In this document: positions 30,330 to 36,555 of the stretch, one piece after another | How the letters are laid out: every line of letters begins with the position of its first letter | Position numbering within the stretch: the first letter of the stretch is position 1 | NCBI GenBank assembly: GCA_021847435.1 | Contig: JAJZRC010000005.1 | Location: 1 to 36,555, forward strand | Direction: 5' to 3' | DNA from: a bacterium | GTDB taxonomy: Bacteria > Patescibacteriota > Doudnabacteria > UBA920 | DNA length: 36,555 bases | The notes under the pieces: model-generated | The model's input: the letters and a program-made list of their open reading frames with translations, nothing else | What the model was told of the DNA's origin: nothing | Database searches by the model: none | Translations under genes and position numbers: made by a program

Positions 30330-31313
30330 TTAATTAGGACAATTGCTGCCAAGATCAATGTGCAGCATGTAGCTTTTTGAAGCGTCTCTATCAGTTCCGG
30401 GGTCAATGCGGTCTATACTGATTCCATTTGCCAAGGCTTCTTTGTAGATTGCTACGCCTACAGGCCTTCCGGTTTTGTCGCTAAAGTTGAAAAATCCAAC
30501 CCCGCCGCCGTCTGCGAAATCCAGCGCGCAGCCTTTATAGTGGTATGAGTTTTCTGCATGTTGGTCCATGCCGATGACAGAAGAGATTGTTGCCGGGCGG
30601 GCATTTGTATTTGGGTAATTATGGGCGACGTTATAGCATATATTTTTTGCTATAGATACCAGCTGGGGTGCCATTTGGGAAGCCTCGATTTTTTGTTTAT
30701 CAGTTTGGAAAGCGCACCCAGACCCAATCAGGTCAGCGGCTACGCTATTGCTAACTGTGCCTGCTCCGGTTACAGGCATTGTAGCTTTGGGTAAAACCAC
30801 GCTGGGCGGCTGGATGGATTTAAACTGCACCAGGTCCGGGTTGATTGCTTTAAGCAGAATGTAGCCGGCAAACAAAATTACCAGGCTGGTAAGGGTGGAA
30901 GTAAAAATGCTTTTGGCTTTGTCCACGGATTCCTGGTTGCCGTCCGCAGACATGTAGACATAACCGGCAATCACAATAAAAAATACGCCCAAAACGGCGG
31001 CAATAATAATGGCGAATTTGTAAAGTTTATTTATGCAGTTAAATAAGTCTTGGCTGTTTTTGTTTTTAGCCGCAACCAAGTTTTGGTTAAAGGTAAACTG
31101 GTTGCTTTGGGAATCTAAATGCAGTTCGGTTTGGGATTTATCTACAGGGCTTGGTGCACATAAGTACTTTTCGATTTGGCTAGATATGCTGGAACTAGCA
31201 TAATTAAAATCCGCAGTTTGCGCATAAGCCGCTGGCGTATAGCTGAAAACCAGCTCCAAAAGCAGCAAAGCGTAAATGAGCTGTTTAAACCGTGCCCGCG
31301 AGAATTTATTCAT
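30330..31313 (-). CDS. Pilin-like membrane helices fused to M15-like peptidase domain
   Basis: The protein has 327 residues with a signal peptide (about 1-31, ending AYA). Two hydrophobic helices at about 100-122 and 136-156 (FAIIIAAVLGVFFIVIAGYV; LVILFAGYILLKAIN) enclose a MSADGNQESVDKAKSIF loop, a layout common in VirB2/TrbC-like pilin proteins. The C-terminal domain carries SYHYKGCALDF, matching SxHxxGxAxD of M15/VanY-type zinc peptidases, and MLHIDLG as the last metal-binding motif. It may cut peptide cross-links of the wall. It follows the M23 peptidase gene after 11 bases, probably in one operon. Confidence 0.72.
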   Translation of the reverse strand: MNKFSRARFKQLIYALLLLELVFSYTPAAYAQTADFNYASSSISSQIEKYLCAPSPVDKSQTELHLDSQSNQFTFNQNLVAAKNKNSQDLFNCINKLYKFAIIIAAVLGVFFIVIAGYVYMSADGNQESVDKAKSIFTSTLTSLVILFAGYILLKAINPDLVQFKSIQPPSVVLPKATMPVTGAGTVSNSVAADLIGSGCAFQTDKQKIEASQMAPQLVSIAKNICYNVAHNYPNTNARPATISSVIGMDQHAENSYHYKGCALDFADGGGVGFFNFSDKTGRPVGVAIYKEALANGISIDRIDPGTDRDASKSYMLHIDLGSNCPN

Positions 31314-31324
31314 TGTTTTTTATT

Positions 31325-32632
31325 TTAATTGCTGCCCAAAAAGTCTTTTGGATTATAAGTATAGCCGTAAGGCACCCTATAAGCCCCGTATATTTTTTGG
31401 TAGGCTCCGGGGGCGACGCCAAACCCTTCCGCGTCATAAACGCCAAAGTGAATATGGTAGCCGCGCTCCGGGCCGTAAAGTTTTTTGGTGGTATTGCCGG
31501 TGTTGCCCTCGTAGCCGAGCAGGTCGCCTTGCTTCACCTTTTGGCCCGGGACGACCTTAAAGCTCCTAAAATGGGCATAGAGGGTAATTACCTGGCTGGA
31601 TCCTGATTTGGTGGAGATGTTATGTTTAATGGCAACCCAGTTGCCATAGGAAGCGTCGCTGGAGTCGGTGTAAATGACTTCGCCGTCCGCGGCCGCGTAA
31701 ATCGGCTGGGCTGCCGGCGCGGCAATATCAATGCCGTTGTGGAAATTGTAACCGAGCGCAGTAAAACCGGTTTTGCCGTACCCCTGGGTTAAAATTCCAT
31801 CCATTGGCCACGCCAATACGCCTTTGCTGGCGGGTATGCTTTTTTGTCCCAGCTTGGCGCGGATTTTGGCGTCCAGGTCCTGCACTTCCTTAAGCAAATT
31901 AGATTCGTCTTCTTTGCTGGCCGCCAGAAGTTTTTGGTAGTTTTTTTCCAAACCGCGGGTCTGGTTAAGCAGCTGCTGCTTTTGGCCGCGCATGGCGCTT
32001 AGCGAGCTTTCGGTCAATTCCAGCTGGTGTTTTAATTCTTCCAGCTGTTTTACCTGGGCCTCCAGTTCTTTTTGCTGGGTTTCCAGCTTGGCTTTTAATT
32101 CCTTGATTCTCTGGACCAGCTGGTAAATTTTGTCCTGCAGGTTTTGGGTAAACTGAATATTGTCCAGAAAGTCGGAAAGCTTGCTGCTGCCAATGCCGGT
32201 TTTTAAAGCGTATTGGTCATCGTACTGGTTTAGTTCGACAATCAGCTGGCTGAGCACTTTTTTGTTGTCTTCGATTTCCTTGTTCTTTTGTTCAATCAGC
32301 AATGTTAATTGGGCAATCTGCAAGTTGGCGTCTTCAATTTGGGTTTCCTTGGCCTGGATCTGCAATTCCGTGGAAGCTATTTGCTTGTCATAAATATAAA
32401 CCTCGTTTTTTAAGGTGTTGGATTTGGCCTGGGTCGTGGCGATTTGCTGCTGGTAGCTCTTGATTTGCCGGTTGATGGCTTCCAGCTTTTTTTCCGTAGC
32501 GGTTTTGGCGGCTCGGAGCTCGTCCGTGGTTTGTTCGGCCATTATTCCGCTTATATTTACAGCAAAAAACACCCCCGATGCCAGGAAAATGGCTATAAAT
32601 CTTTTTGTTTTGGTTTCAAACGGATTTTTCAT
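31325..32632 (-). CDS. M23 (LytM) peptidase with coiled coil, EnvC-like
   Basis: The protein has 435 residues. An N-terminal membrane or signal helix (FIAIFLASGVFFAVNISGIM) is followed by a long coiled coil (about 35-265) and a C-terminal LytM domain. Zinc ligands are in HNGIDIA near 300 and HIHFGV near 398, and YAHFRSF and GYEGNTGNT are typical of active enzymes. The architecture is that of EnvC/NlpD-type hydrolases or activators regulated by FtsEX; ftsE and ftsX are encoded in this window. An active-site H..D and HxH are present, so it is probably catalytic. Confidence 0.9.
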   Translation of the reverse strand: MKNPFETKTKRFIAIFLASGVFFAVNISGIMAEQTTDELRAAKTATEKKLEAINRQIKSYQQQIATTQAKSNTLKNEVYIYDKQIASTELQIQAKETQIEDANLQIAQLTLLIEQKNKEIEDNKKVLSQLIVELNQYDDQYALKTGIGSSKLSDFLDNIQFTQNLQDKIYQLVQRIKELKAKLETQQKELEAQVKQLEELKHQLELTESSLSAMRGQKQQLLNQTRGLEKNYQKLLAASKEDESNLLKEVQDLDAKIRAKLGQKSIPASKGVLAWPMDGILTQGYGKTGFTALGYNFHNGIDIAAPAAQPIYAAADGEVIYTDSSDASYGNWVAIKHNISTKSGSSQVITLYAHFRSFKVVPGQKVKQGDLLGYEGNTGNTTKKLYGPERGYHIHFGVYDAEGFGVAPGAYQKIYGAYRVPYGYTYNPKDFLGSN

Positions 32633-32672
32633 TGATCACATTATACCAAAAATTTGGCCCAAAGGCCAAATT

Positions 32673-34172
32673 TTAGGAAAGTTTTGAAATTGCGGCATTA
32701 ATCCGCTCTAAAATGCCGTTTCTTCTGTGGCCCAAATAGAGCGCTGCTGCCAGGTCAAAGGGGCCGGGGCTTTTTTCCAGGCCCGAGAGCGCTACCCGAA
32801 GCGGCCAAAGTACCGAACCGTTGTCAAAGCCGTTTTCCGAAATGAATTTTTTTAACTTGGTTTCCAGGATATCCCTGGAAAATTCTTTGTCGTCCAGCCG
32901 CTCAAAAAACTCCTGCAGCTTCTGAAGTTTGGCCTTGGCATCTGCCGCGTCGCTTTTTTTCCAAATCAGCAGGCCGTTTTCGTATTCGGGCTGGTTAAAG
33001 TAGTAGCCTGTCCCCTCCCCCAGCTGAGAAAGTTTTTTAAGGCGCTCTTTTTCCAAATTGAGAATCGAATTCAAAAATTCCACGGGGTAATTTTCTACCG
33101 CGATGTTTTTTTCGGACCAGATAGGTTTGGCGGCCGCAAGCAAGACCTCCGGCTGCAATCCGCGGATGTAATGGCTGTTTAGCCAGTCAAGCTTATTGGT
33201 GTCGAATATCGGGGCGGCTTTGTTGATTTTGCCCAAGTCAAATTGTTCTATGAGTTCGGGCATGCTGAAAATTTCCTGCTCTGTTTTGGGGTTCCAGCCC
33301 AAAAACGCGACAAAATTCACCAGAGCTTCGGGCAGGTAGCCGTTTTTCAAAAAGTCTTCCACGGCAACGTCGCCCTGGCGCTTGGACAGTTTGGATTTGT
33401 CAGGGTTCAAAGTTAAAGGCAAATGGGCAAATTTAGGAGGCTGCCAGCAGAAAGCCTGGTATAAAAGCAGGTGTTTGGGCGTTGACGGTATCCATTCTTC
33501 TCCCCGGATGACGTGGCTGATTTGCATGAAGTGGTCATCGACTACCACAGCCAAATGGTAAGTGGGAAAACCGTCAGACTTGAGCAGCACCTGGTCGTCT
33601 AAAATTTTATTTTCGTAAACTATCCGGCCGTATATCAAATCTTCAATTACGGTTTGCCCTTCCAGGGGCGTGGCAAAGCGCACCACGGGCTTTTTGCCGG
33701 AAGCCGAAAACTCGTCAAAATTTTTTTTGACATCGGCAGCAGACAGACTGCGGCAATGCCGGTCGTACATGGGCGGCTTTTTCAGCGCAGTCTGCTCCTT
33801 GCGCAGTTCGTCCAGCCTGGCTTCGCTGCAAAAGCAGTAGTAAGCTTTGCCCTCTGCAATCAGCTGCTCGGTGTGCTTATGGTAGATGTCCAGGCGTTTG
33901 GATTGCAGATATGGGCCGAACTCTCCCCGCTCGCCTACGCTTCCGTCTTCTTTCAAATAAAAACCTTCGTCAAAATTGATTCCCACTGCGCGCATGACCT
34001 GGATCAGGTTTTCCACGGCGCCTTCTACCTTGCGGTTTTGGTCGGTATCCTCAATGCGCAAAACCAGCTTGCCGTTATTGTGGCGCGCAAAAAGAAACGC
34101 AAAAAGCGCGGTGCGCAAAGAACCGATGTGTACATAGCCGGTTGGTGATGGGGCGAAACGGGTGCGGATCAT
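32673..34172 (-). CDS. gltX: Glutamyl-tRNA synthetase
   Basis: This class I synthetase charges tRNA-Glu. The start at 34172 gives [20 protein letters not shown] with the HIGH-type motif; the ORF track starts 12 bases earlier at a [17 protein letters not shown] is the KMSKS-type motif. It has 499 residues, including the C-terminal helical anticodon-binding domain. [13 protein letters not shown] retains cysteines in the position of the zinc site. No SD is seen. Whether it also charges tRNA-Gln cannot be told. Confidence 0.96.
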   Translation of the reverse strand: MIRTRFAPSPTGYVHIGSLRTALFAFLFARHNNGKLVLRIEDTDQNRKVEGAVENLIQVMRAVGINFDEGFYLKEDGSVGERGEFGPYLQSKRLDIYHKHTEQLIAEGKAYYCFCSEARLDELRKEQTALKKPPMYDRHCRSLSAADVKKNFDEFSASGKKPVVRFATPLEGQTVIEDLIYGRIVYENKILDDQVLLKSDGFPTYHLAVVVDDHFMQISHVIRGEEWIPSTPKHLLLYQAFCWQPPKFAHLPLTLNPDKSKLSKRQGDVAVEDFLKNGYLPEALVNFVAFLGWNPKTEQEIFSMPELIEQFDLGKINKAAPIFDTNKLDWLNSHYIRGLQPEVLLAAAKPIWSEKNIAVENYPVEFLNSILNLEKERLKKLSQLGEGTGYYFNQPEYENGLLIWKKSDAADAKAKLQKLQEFFERLDDKEFSRDILETKLKKFISENGFDNGSVLWPLRVALSGLEKSPGPFDLAAALYLGHRRNGILERINAAISKLS

Positions 34173-34176
34173 AGAA

Positions 34177-34210
34177 AGTGACAAAAGTTAAAAAATAAAA
34201 ACGACAAAAA
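34177..34210. repeat. TGACAAAAAT-type repeat copy
   Basis: The sequence GTGACAAAAGTTAAAAAATA followed by AAAACGACAAAAATA closely follows that at 11707-11745. A complementary TTTATTTTTGTCATTTA lies at 34369-34385 inside the 3' end of the neighbouring gene. Confidence 0.55.
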
Positions 34211-34225
34211 TAAAAACTGAATTTT

Positions 34226-34290
34226 TATTAGCGACGTAGAGCGAGCAAAAGAGTCCTTAAGGACTCTTTTACGAGCCTAAGGAGCTAATA
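34226..34290. terminator. Large palindrome/terminator after glycosyltransferase-Nudix gene
   Basis: AAAAGAGTCCTT and AAGGACTCTTTT (34247-34270) form a perfect palindrome with A and T runs. An outer pair TATTAGC/GCTAATA extends it and includes the stop codon of the minus-strand gene. It should terminate that gene and perhaps insulates gltX. Confidence 0.75.
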
Positions 34291-35742
34291 CAGGTTCAAT
34301 ACCTCGGAGCTCTGCTCCGAAATGACAGATGTCTCTTGCGGTAATACCTCGTCAGCTTGCTGCGGGGAACCTTTATTTTTGTCATTTATGGCATTCTTAT
34401 CATCGGTTATTATACCTTTTTCCCGCATTTCTTTCAAATCTTCCAGTACGATTTTGCCTATGGTTTGCCGTTCGTCGGTCAGCCTGCCAAGCAGGCTGGC
34501 CGCTTTTATCCAGGCGTGCTCCATAAGTTCTTCGTGGTTGGGAAATTTAATCCCATCCTCGCGCCCCGTAAAGCGCAAATATACGATCCTTTGCTTCTGC
34601 CCGCTGTAGGCAAAGCGGCGGTTGGGCCAGAAATGGCGGCCCGCGTTGTTCCAGCGGTAAGTATGCGTATGGGCTGATGTGTGCAGGTGCTCAACTTCGG
34701 TTATTCCGGTTTCTTCCCATAGTTCGCGCTTGGCCGCCTCAAGCAGTTCCTCGTGAGGGTCAATCCCCCCTTGGGGAAACTGCCAGTAGTCGTTGTGTTC
34801 GTTGGAGCGTTCAGCGCCGCTAAGGTCAATGCGGAAATCTTTGGGGTTGCGGCGGCAGACCATGATTTGGTTTTGCTCATTTAGCACCACCACGGCCGCG
34901 TTAGGTCTCAGTCCGTAAGTGCTGAATACCTTATACCTTAAAAGCGCCACGCATAGGCCAAAAGTGGCTCTATAAATGCGCCTTATGCGCCAGGGCTGGG
35001 TAAGTAGCCTAAAAAGCCATTCCAGGCCCATGGAACGTAAAAAACCAGGCGGATTTACGCGCTTTTTTGCCAAGTAGTCAAAGGTGCCGCCCAGGCCGAT
35101 AAAGAGTTTTGAGGGCAGTTTTGGGAGGTTGGCGGCTATCCACAGCTCCTGCTTAATGGGCCCGTAGGCGACCAAAAGCAGGTTGGGCCGGGCTGATGCT
35201 ATAAGCTTGCCCAATTCGGGGTCGTGGGGATTTAAGCTGGACGCTCCGGCAATTTTTAAGTTAGGGAATTTTGCAAGCAGCGCTTCGGCCGCGAGCCTGG
35301 GCGTATTGCCGAATCCTCCAAGCAAAAACACGGACCAGTTGTTGGCCCGGGCCATGCCCGCCAGGTCCCAGACCAAATCCGAGCCGGGGATTTTTTCCGG
35401 CAGCGCGGATTTTATCCAGGACGGATAAAACACGGCCGCGGCAAGAGCGCGGGCCAGCTGCCAAACCGCGCGGAATATTTTTAGCCAGTAATTTTTCGTT
35501 GGAAGCGGAATCTCCAAGTATTTTTTTGCAACAAACAGGCTGATGCCGTCAGGCACGGCAAAATCCGCCCGATTGAGCACTTGCATCAGGCGCGGGTCTT
35601 TAAGCGCATGCAGCAAAAATTCGGAATACGGGGTGATGATCCAGGTTTTTTTGCCCGCGGCCAGGCGTTTTTCAAGCGCGGTTAGGAATTCAGCTTTGCC
35701 GGTGGAATCGATTTTAAGTCCGGCAATGTCTACTTTTTTCAT
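34285..35742 (-). CDS. WecG/TagA-type glycosyltransferase fused to RppH-like Nudix hydrolase
   Basis: The protein has 485 residues. Residues about 1-245 form a WecG/TagA/CpsF (GT26) domain: ITPYSEFLLHALKDPRL, ADFAVPDGISLFVAKK, FLLGGFGNTPRLA, VAYGPIKQELWIAAN and FIGLGGTFDYLAKK. Such enzymes transfer a sugar to a lipid-linked intermediate. Residues about 280-440 form a Nudix domain with a complete box (GGIDPHEELLEAAKRELW followed by EETGI). WQFPQGGI and YSGQKQRIVYL match RppH-type RNA/dinucleotide pyrophosphohydrolases. No stop separates the two. A low-complexity tail of about 45 residues (NAINDKNKGSPQQ onward) coincides with repeat DNA. The two activities may act on activated sugars or be independent. 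Confidence 0.85.
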   Translation of the reverse strand: MKKVDIAGLKIDSTGKAEFLTALEKRLAAGKKTWIITPYSEFLLHALKDPRLMQVLNRADFAVPDGISLFVAKKYLEIPLPTKNYWLKIFRAVWQLARALAAAVFYPSWIKSALPEKIPGSDLVWDLAGMARANNWSVFLLGGFGNTPRLAAEALLAKFPNLKIAGASSLNPHDPELGKLIASARPNLLLVAYGPIKQELWIAANLPKLPSKLFIGLGGTFDYLAKKRVNPPGFLRSMGLEWLFRLLTQPWRIRRIYRATFGLCVALLRYKVFSTYGLRPNAAVVVLNEQNQIMVCRRNPKDFRIDLSGAERSNEHNDYWQFPQGGIDPHEELLEAAKRELWEETGITEVEHLHTSAHTHTYRWNNAGRHFWPNRRFAYSGQKQRIVYLRFTGREDGIKFPNHEELMEHAWIKAASLLGRLTDERQTIGKIVLEDLKEMREKGIITDDKNAINDKNKGSPQQADEVLPQETSVISEQSSEVLNLY

Positions 35743-35770
35743 AAGTGCTTTTAAGTATAGCCTTTTTTCA

Positions 35771-35799
35771 TTGACAAATCAACAGTTTTAGTGTAAAAT
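35771..35799 (+). promoter_or_regulatory. Consensus promoter of the regulator gene
   Basis: TTGACA (35771-35776), a 17-base spacer, then TAAAAT (35794-35799). The predicted start near 35806 gives a 29-base leader with a GCAGGAGGA SD. Confidence 0.8.
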
Positions 35800-35834
35800 A
35801 ATTGCTTCGTAAGTGAAAAAAGCAGGAGGAACAA

Positions 35835-36365
35835 ATGAAGGACCTAACGTCTCTTCAAACAAGGATTCTTAAGTATTTGCTTGAACACCGGGCAGCTGAT
35901 GTCAATGAGATTGCCCGGAGCCTGAGTGTGAGCGAAAAGCAGGTGGCCAAGGAGATCAGGAAAGTGATCGCCGGCGGCTGGCTGGAGCCCAGGTTGCGGG
36001 TGATGGAAGACAAACTTCCCGTCCTCGGTTACCCTGTGAAAATCAGGGTTGACCTGATCCTGGACACCGCAGCAGACGGGCGCAAGGAAAAATTCCCCAA
36101 GGCGCACTCCCCGCAGGCTCTTGCCAAGGCAGTGGCGGAAGAGTTCCAGGAAAGGTACCGCAACTACGTGCTGCTCGGCCAGGCCTACGCTACATTGGGT
36201 GACAGGGTGGATGCCACATTCAGCTGTCGTTCCAAAAACGAGGCCGCGGAGCCCAAGAAAGACGAAGCCAGGAAAACCCTGGAGGAGGAGTTCAGAGGGT
36301 TCCTGGAGTCCCTTCCCGGCGTGCATCGGGTTGTAGTCCGCCGGCAGCTCCTTATCGAGGAGTAA
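35835..36365 (+). CDS. Lrp/AsnC-like winged-helix regulator
   Basis: The protein has 176 residues. The N-terminal helix-turn-helix reads LQTRILKYLLEHRAADVNEI followed by ARSLSVSEKQVAKEIRKVI, like AsnC/Lrp or MarR-type winged helices. The C-terminal part has LGDRVDATFSC and LESLPGVHRVVVRRQLL, which resemble the RAM/ligand domain of Lrp/AsnC proteins. About 40 charged residues (residues 125-150) separate them. A strong SD (AGGAGG) supports the ATG. The gene is flanked by its own promoter and terminator. Target and ligand are unknown. Confidence 0.65.
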   Translation: MKDLTSLQTRILKYLLEHRAADVNEIARSLSVSEKQVAKEIRKVIAGGWLEPRLRVMEDKLPVLGYPVKIRVDLILDTAADGRKEKFPKAHSPQALAKAVAEEFQERYRNYVLLGQAYATLGDRVDATFSCRSKNEAAEPKKDEARKTLEEEFRGFLESLPGVHRVVVRRQLLIEE

Positions 36366-36384
36366 CGGGATCATCAGCCACGGC

Positions 36385-36424
36385 AGAGGGCCGGCAACGC
36401 GCCAAGCGCGCTGCCGGCTCTTTT
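36385..36424 (+). terminator. Terminator after regulator gene
   Basis: GCCGGCA and TGCCGGC plus an inner CGCGC/GCGCG form a long GC-rich stem, followed by TCTTTT. Confidence 0.85.
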
Positions 36425-36445
36425 ACAACCATTATGAAAATAAGT

Positions 36446-36451
36446 TATAAT
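36446..36451 (+). promoter_or_regulatory. -10 box giving leaderless gene
   Basis: TATAAT ends seven bases before the ATG at 36458; a TTTACA lies 18 bases upstream of it. Transcription would begin at the start codon itself. Confidence 0.6.
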
Positions 36452-36457
36452 CAGATT

Positions 36458-36555
36458 ATGGAAGCAATTGGAAATATAGCTAAGTTTAAGCAAAAAAATA
36501 TCCAAAAACCCCAAGCAGACAGCCATTTGCACTCTCCTGCCCACTTGCTCGCGGA
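36458..36555 (+). CDS. Partial gene, unknown product
   Basis: The ORF begins at the ATG placed on the predicted transcription start and runs off the window end after 32 codons (MEAIGNIAKFKQKNIQKPQA onward). No motif is recognised, and no SD is present. It is called from the promoter and the open frame only. Confidence 0.5.
   Translation, partial: MEAIGNIAKFKQKNIQKPQADSHLHSPAHLLA

Noticed and set aside
33654-34148. 164-aa plus-strand ORF
   Set aside because: It is a shadow of gltX on the opposite strand.
35844-36374. 176-aa minus-strand ORF
   Set aside because: It mirrors the AsnC-like gene, which has promoter, SD and terminator on the plus strand.
1-36555. tRNA genes or CRISPR arrays
   Set aside because: No T-arm-like GGTTCGAATCC segment with an acceptor stem and no regularly spaced direct repeats were noticed by eye.
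1-36555. Recoded UGA as in Gracilibacteria/Absconditabacteria
   Set aside because: UGA ends mreD, dut and the receiver gene at positions that fit family lengths, and RF2 is present.

Overview
The window reads like a chromosomal segment of a Patescibacteria/CPR bacterium, probably of the Parcubacteria group. This is an inference from gene content, not a database match. The pointers are a prolyl-tRNA synthetase without its editing domain, a divergent CTP synthase, a 'sunset'-domain protein, receiver domains without kinases, pilin-like helices fused to a peptidase, and many core genes without a Shine-Dalgarno (SD) sequence. UGA is used as a normal stop (mreD, dut), and release factor 2 is present, so the genetic code is standard here.

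Layout. 1-113 is the end of a palindromic MITE-like repeat that recurs between ftsE and ftsX. 231-2611 holds rseP and proS. 2759-7156 is the cell-shape operon mreB-mreC-mreD-mrdA (PBP2). 7214-9399 holds folD, a membrane protein of unknown function and a receiver-only response regulator. 9483-13302 is the secE-nusG-rplK-rplA ribosomal/transcription block, with three extra genes inserted (a YdjM-like membrane protein, a small unknown and an SPFH/stomatin protein). A second receiver protein follows. 13939-15287 is a minus-strand island of four very small proteins with excellent SD sequences, together with strong promoters, terminators and a possible 125-nt RNA.

15397-19635 is a nearly complete thymidylate module on the plus strand: dCMP deaminase, dUTPase, thymidylate kinase, thymidylate synthase and dihydrofolate reductase, plus two P-loop kinase-like proteins. 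FolD, which makes the methylene-folate used by ThyA, lies upstream. 19744-25639 carries an unknown possible DNA-binding protein, prfB, ftsE/ftsX, rplI and pyrG. 25701-27443 (minus) holds rpmA and a Trm11-like RNA methyltransferase. 27472-29644 holds the sunset-domain protein, a long GC-rich structured RNA with a consensus promoter, and a cysteine desulfurase. 29645-30329 has no gene but contains a second compact RNA candidate. 30330-35742 (minus) holds a pilin-helix/M15-like peptidase, an M23 peptidase, gltX and a glycosyltransferase-Nudix fusion. The window ends with an AsnC/Lrp-like regulator and the start of an unknown gene.

The most interesting unexplained material is the RNA at about 27966-28392, which has two crossing helices and a 14-codon leader ORF whose SD is paired; the compact RNA at about 29785-29912; the small-protein island with two hairpins sharing the same apical loop; a set of promoters whose -10 box lies so close to the start codon that the mRNAs should be leaderless; and the palindromic mobile repeat lodged between ftsE and ftsX.
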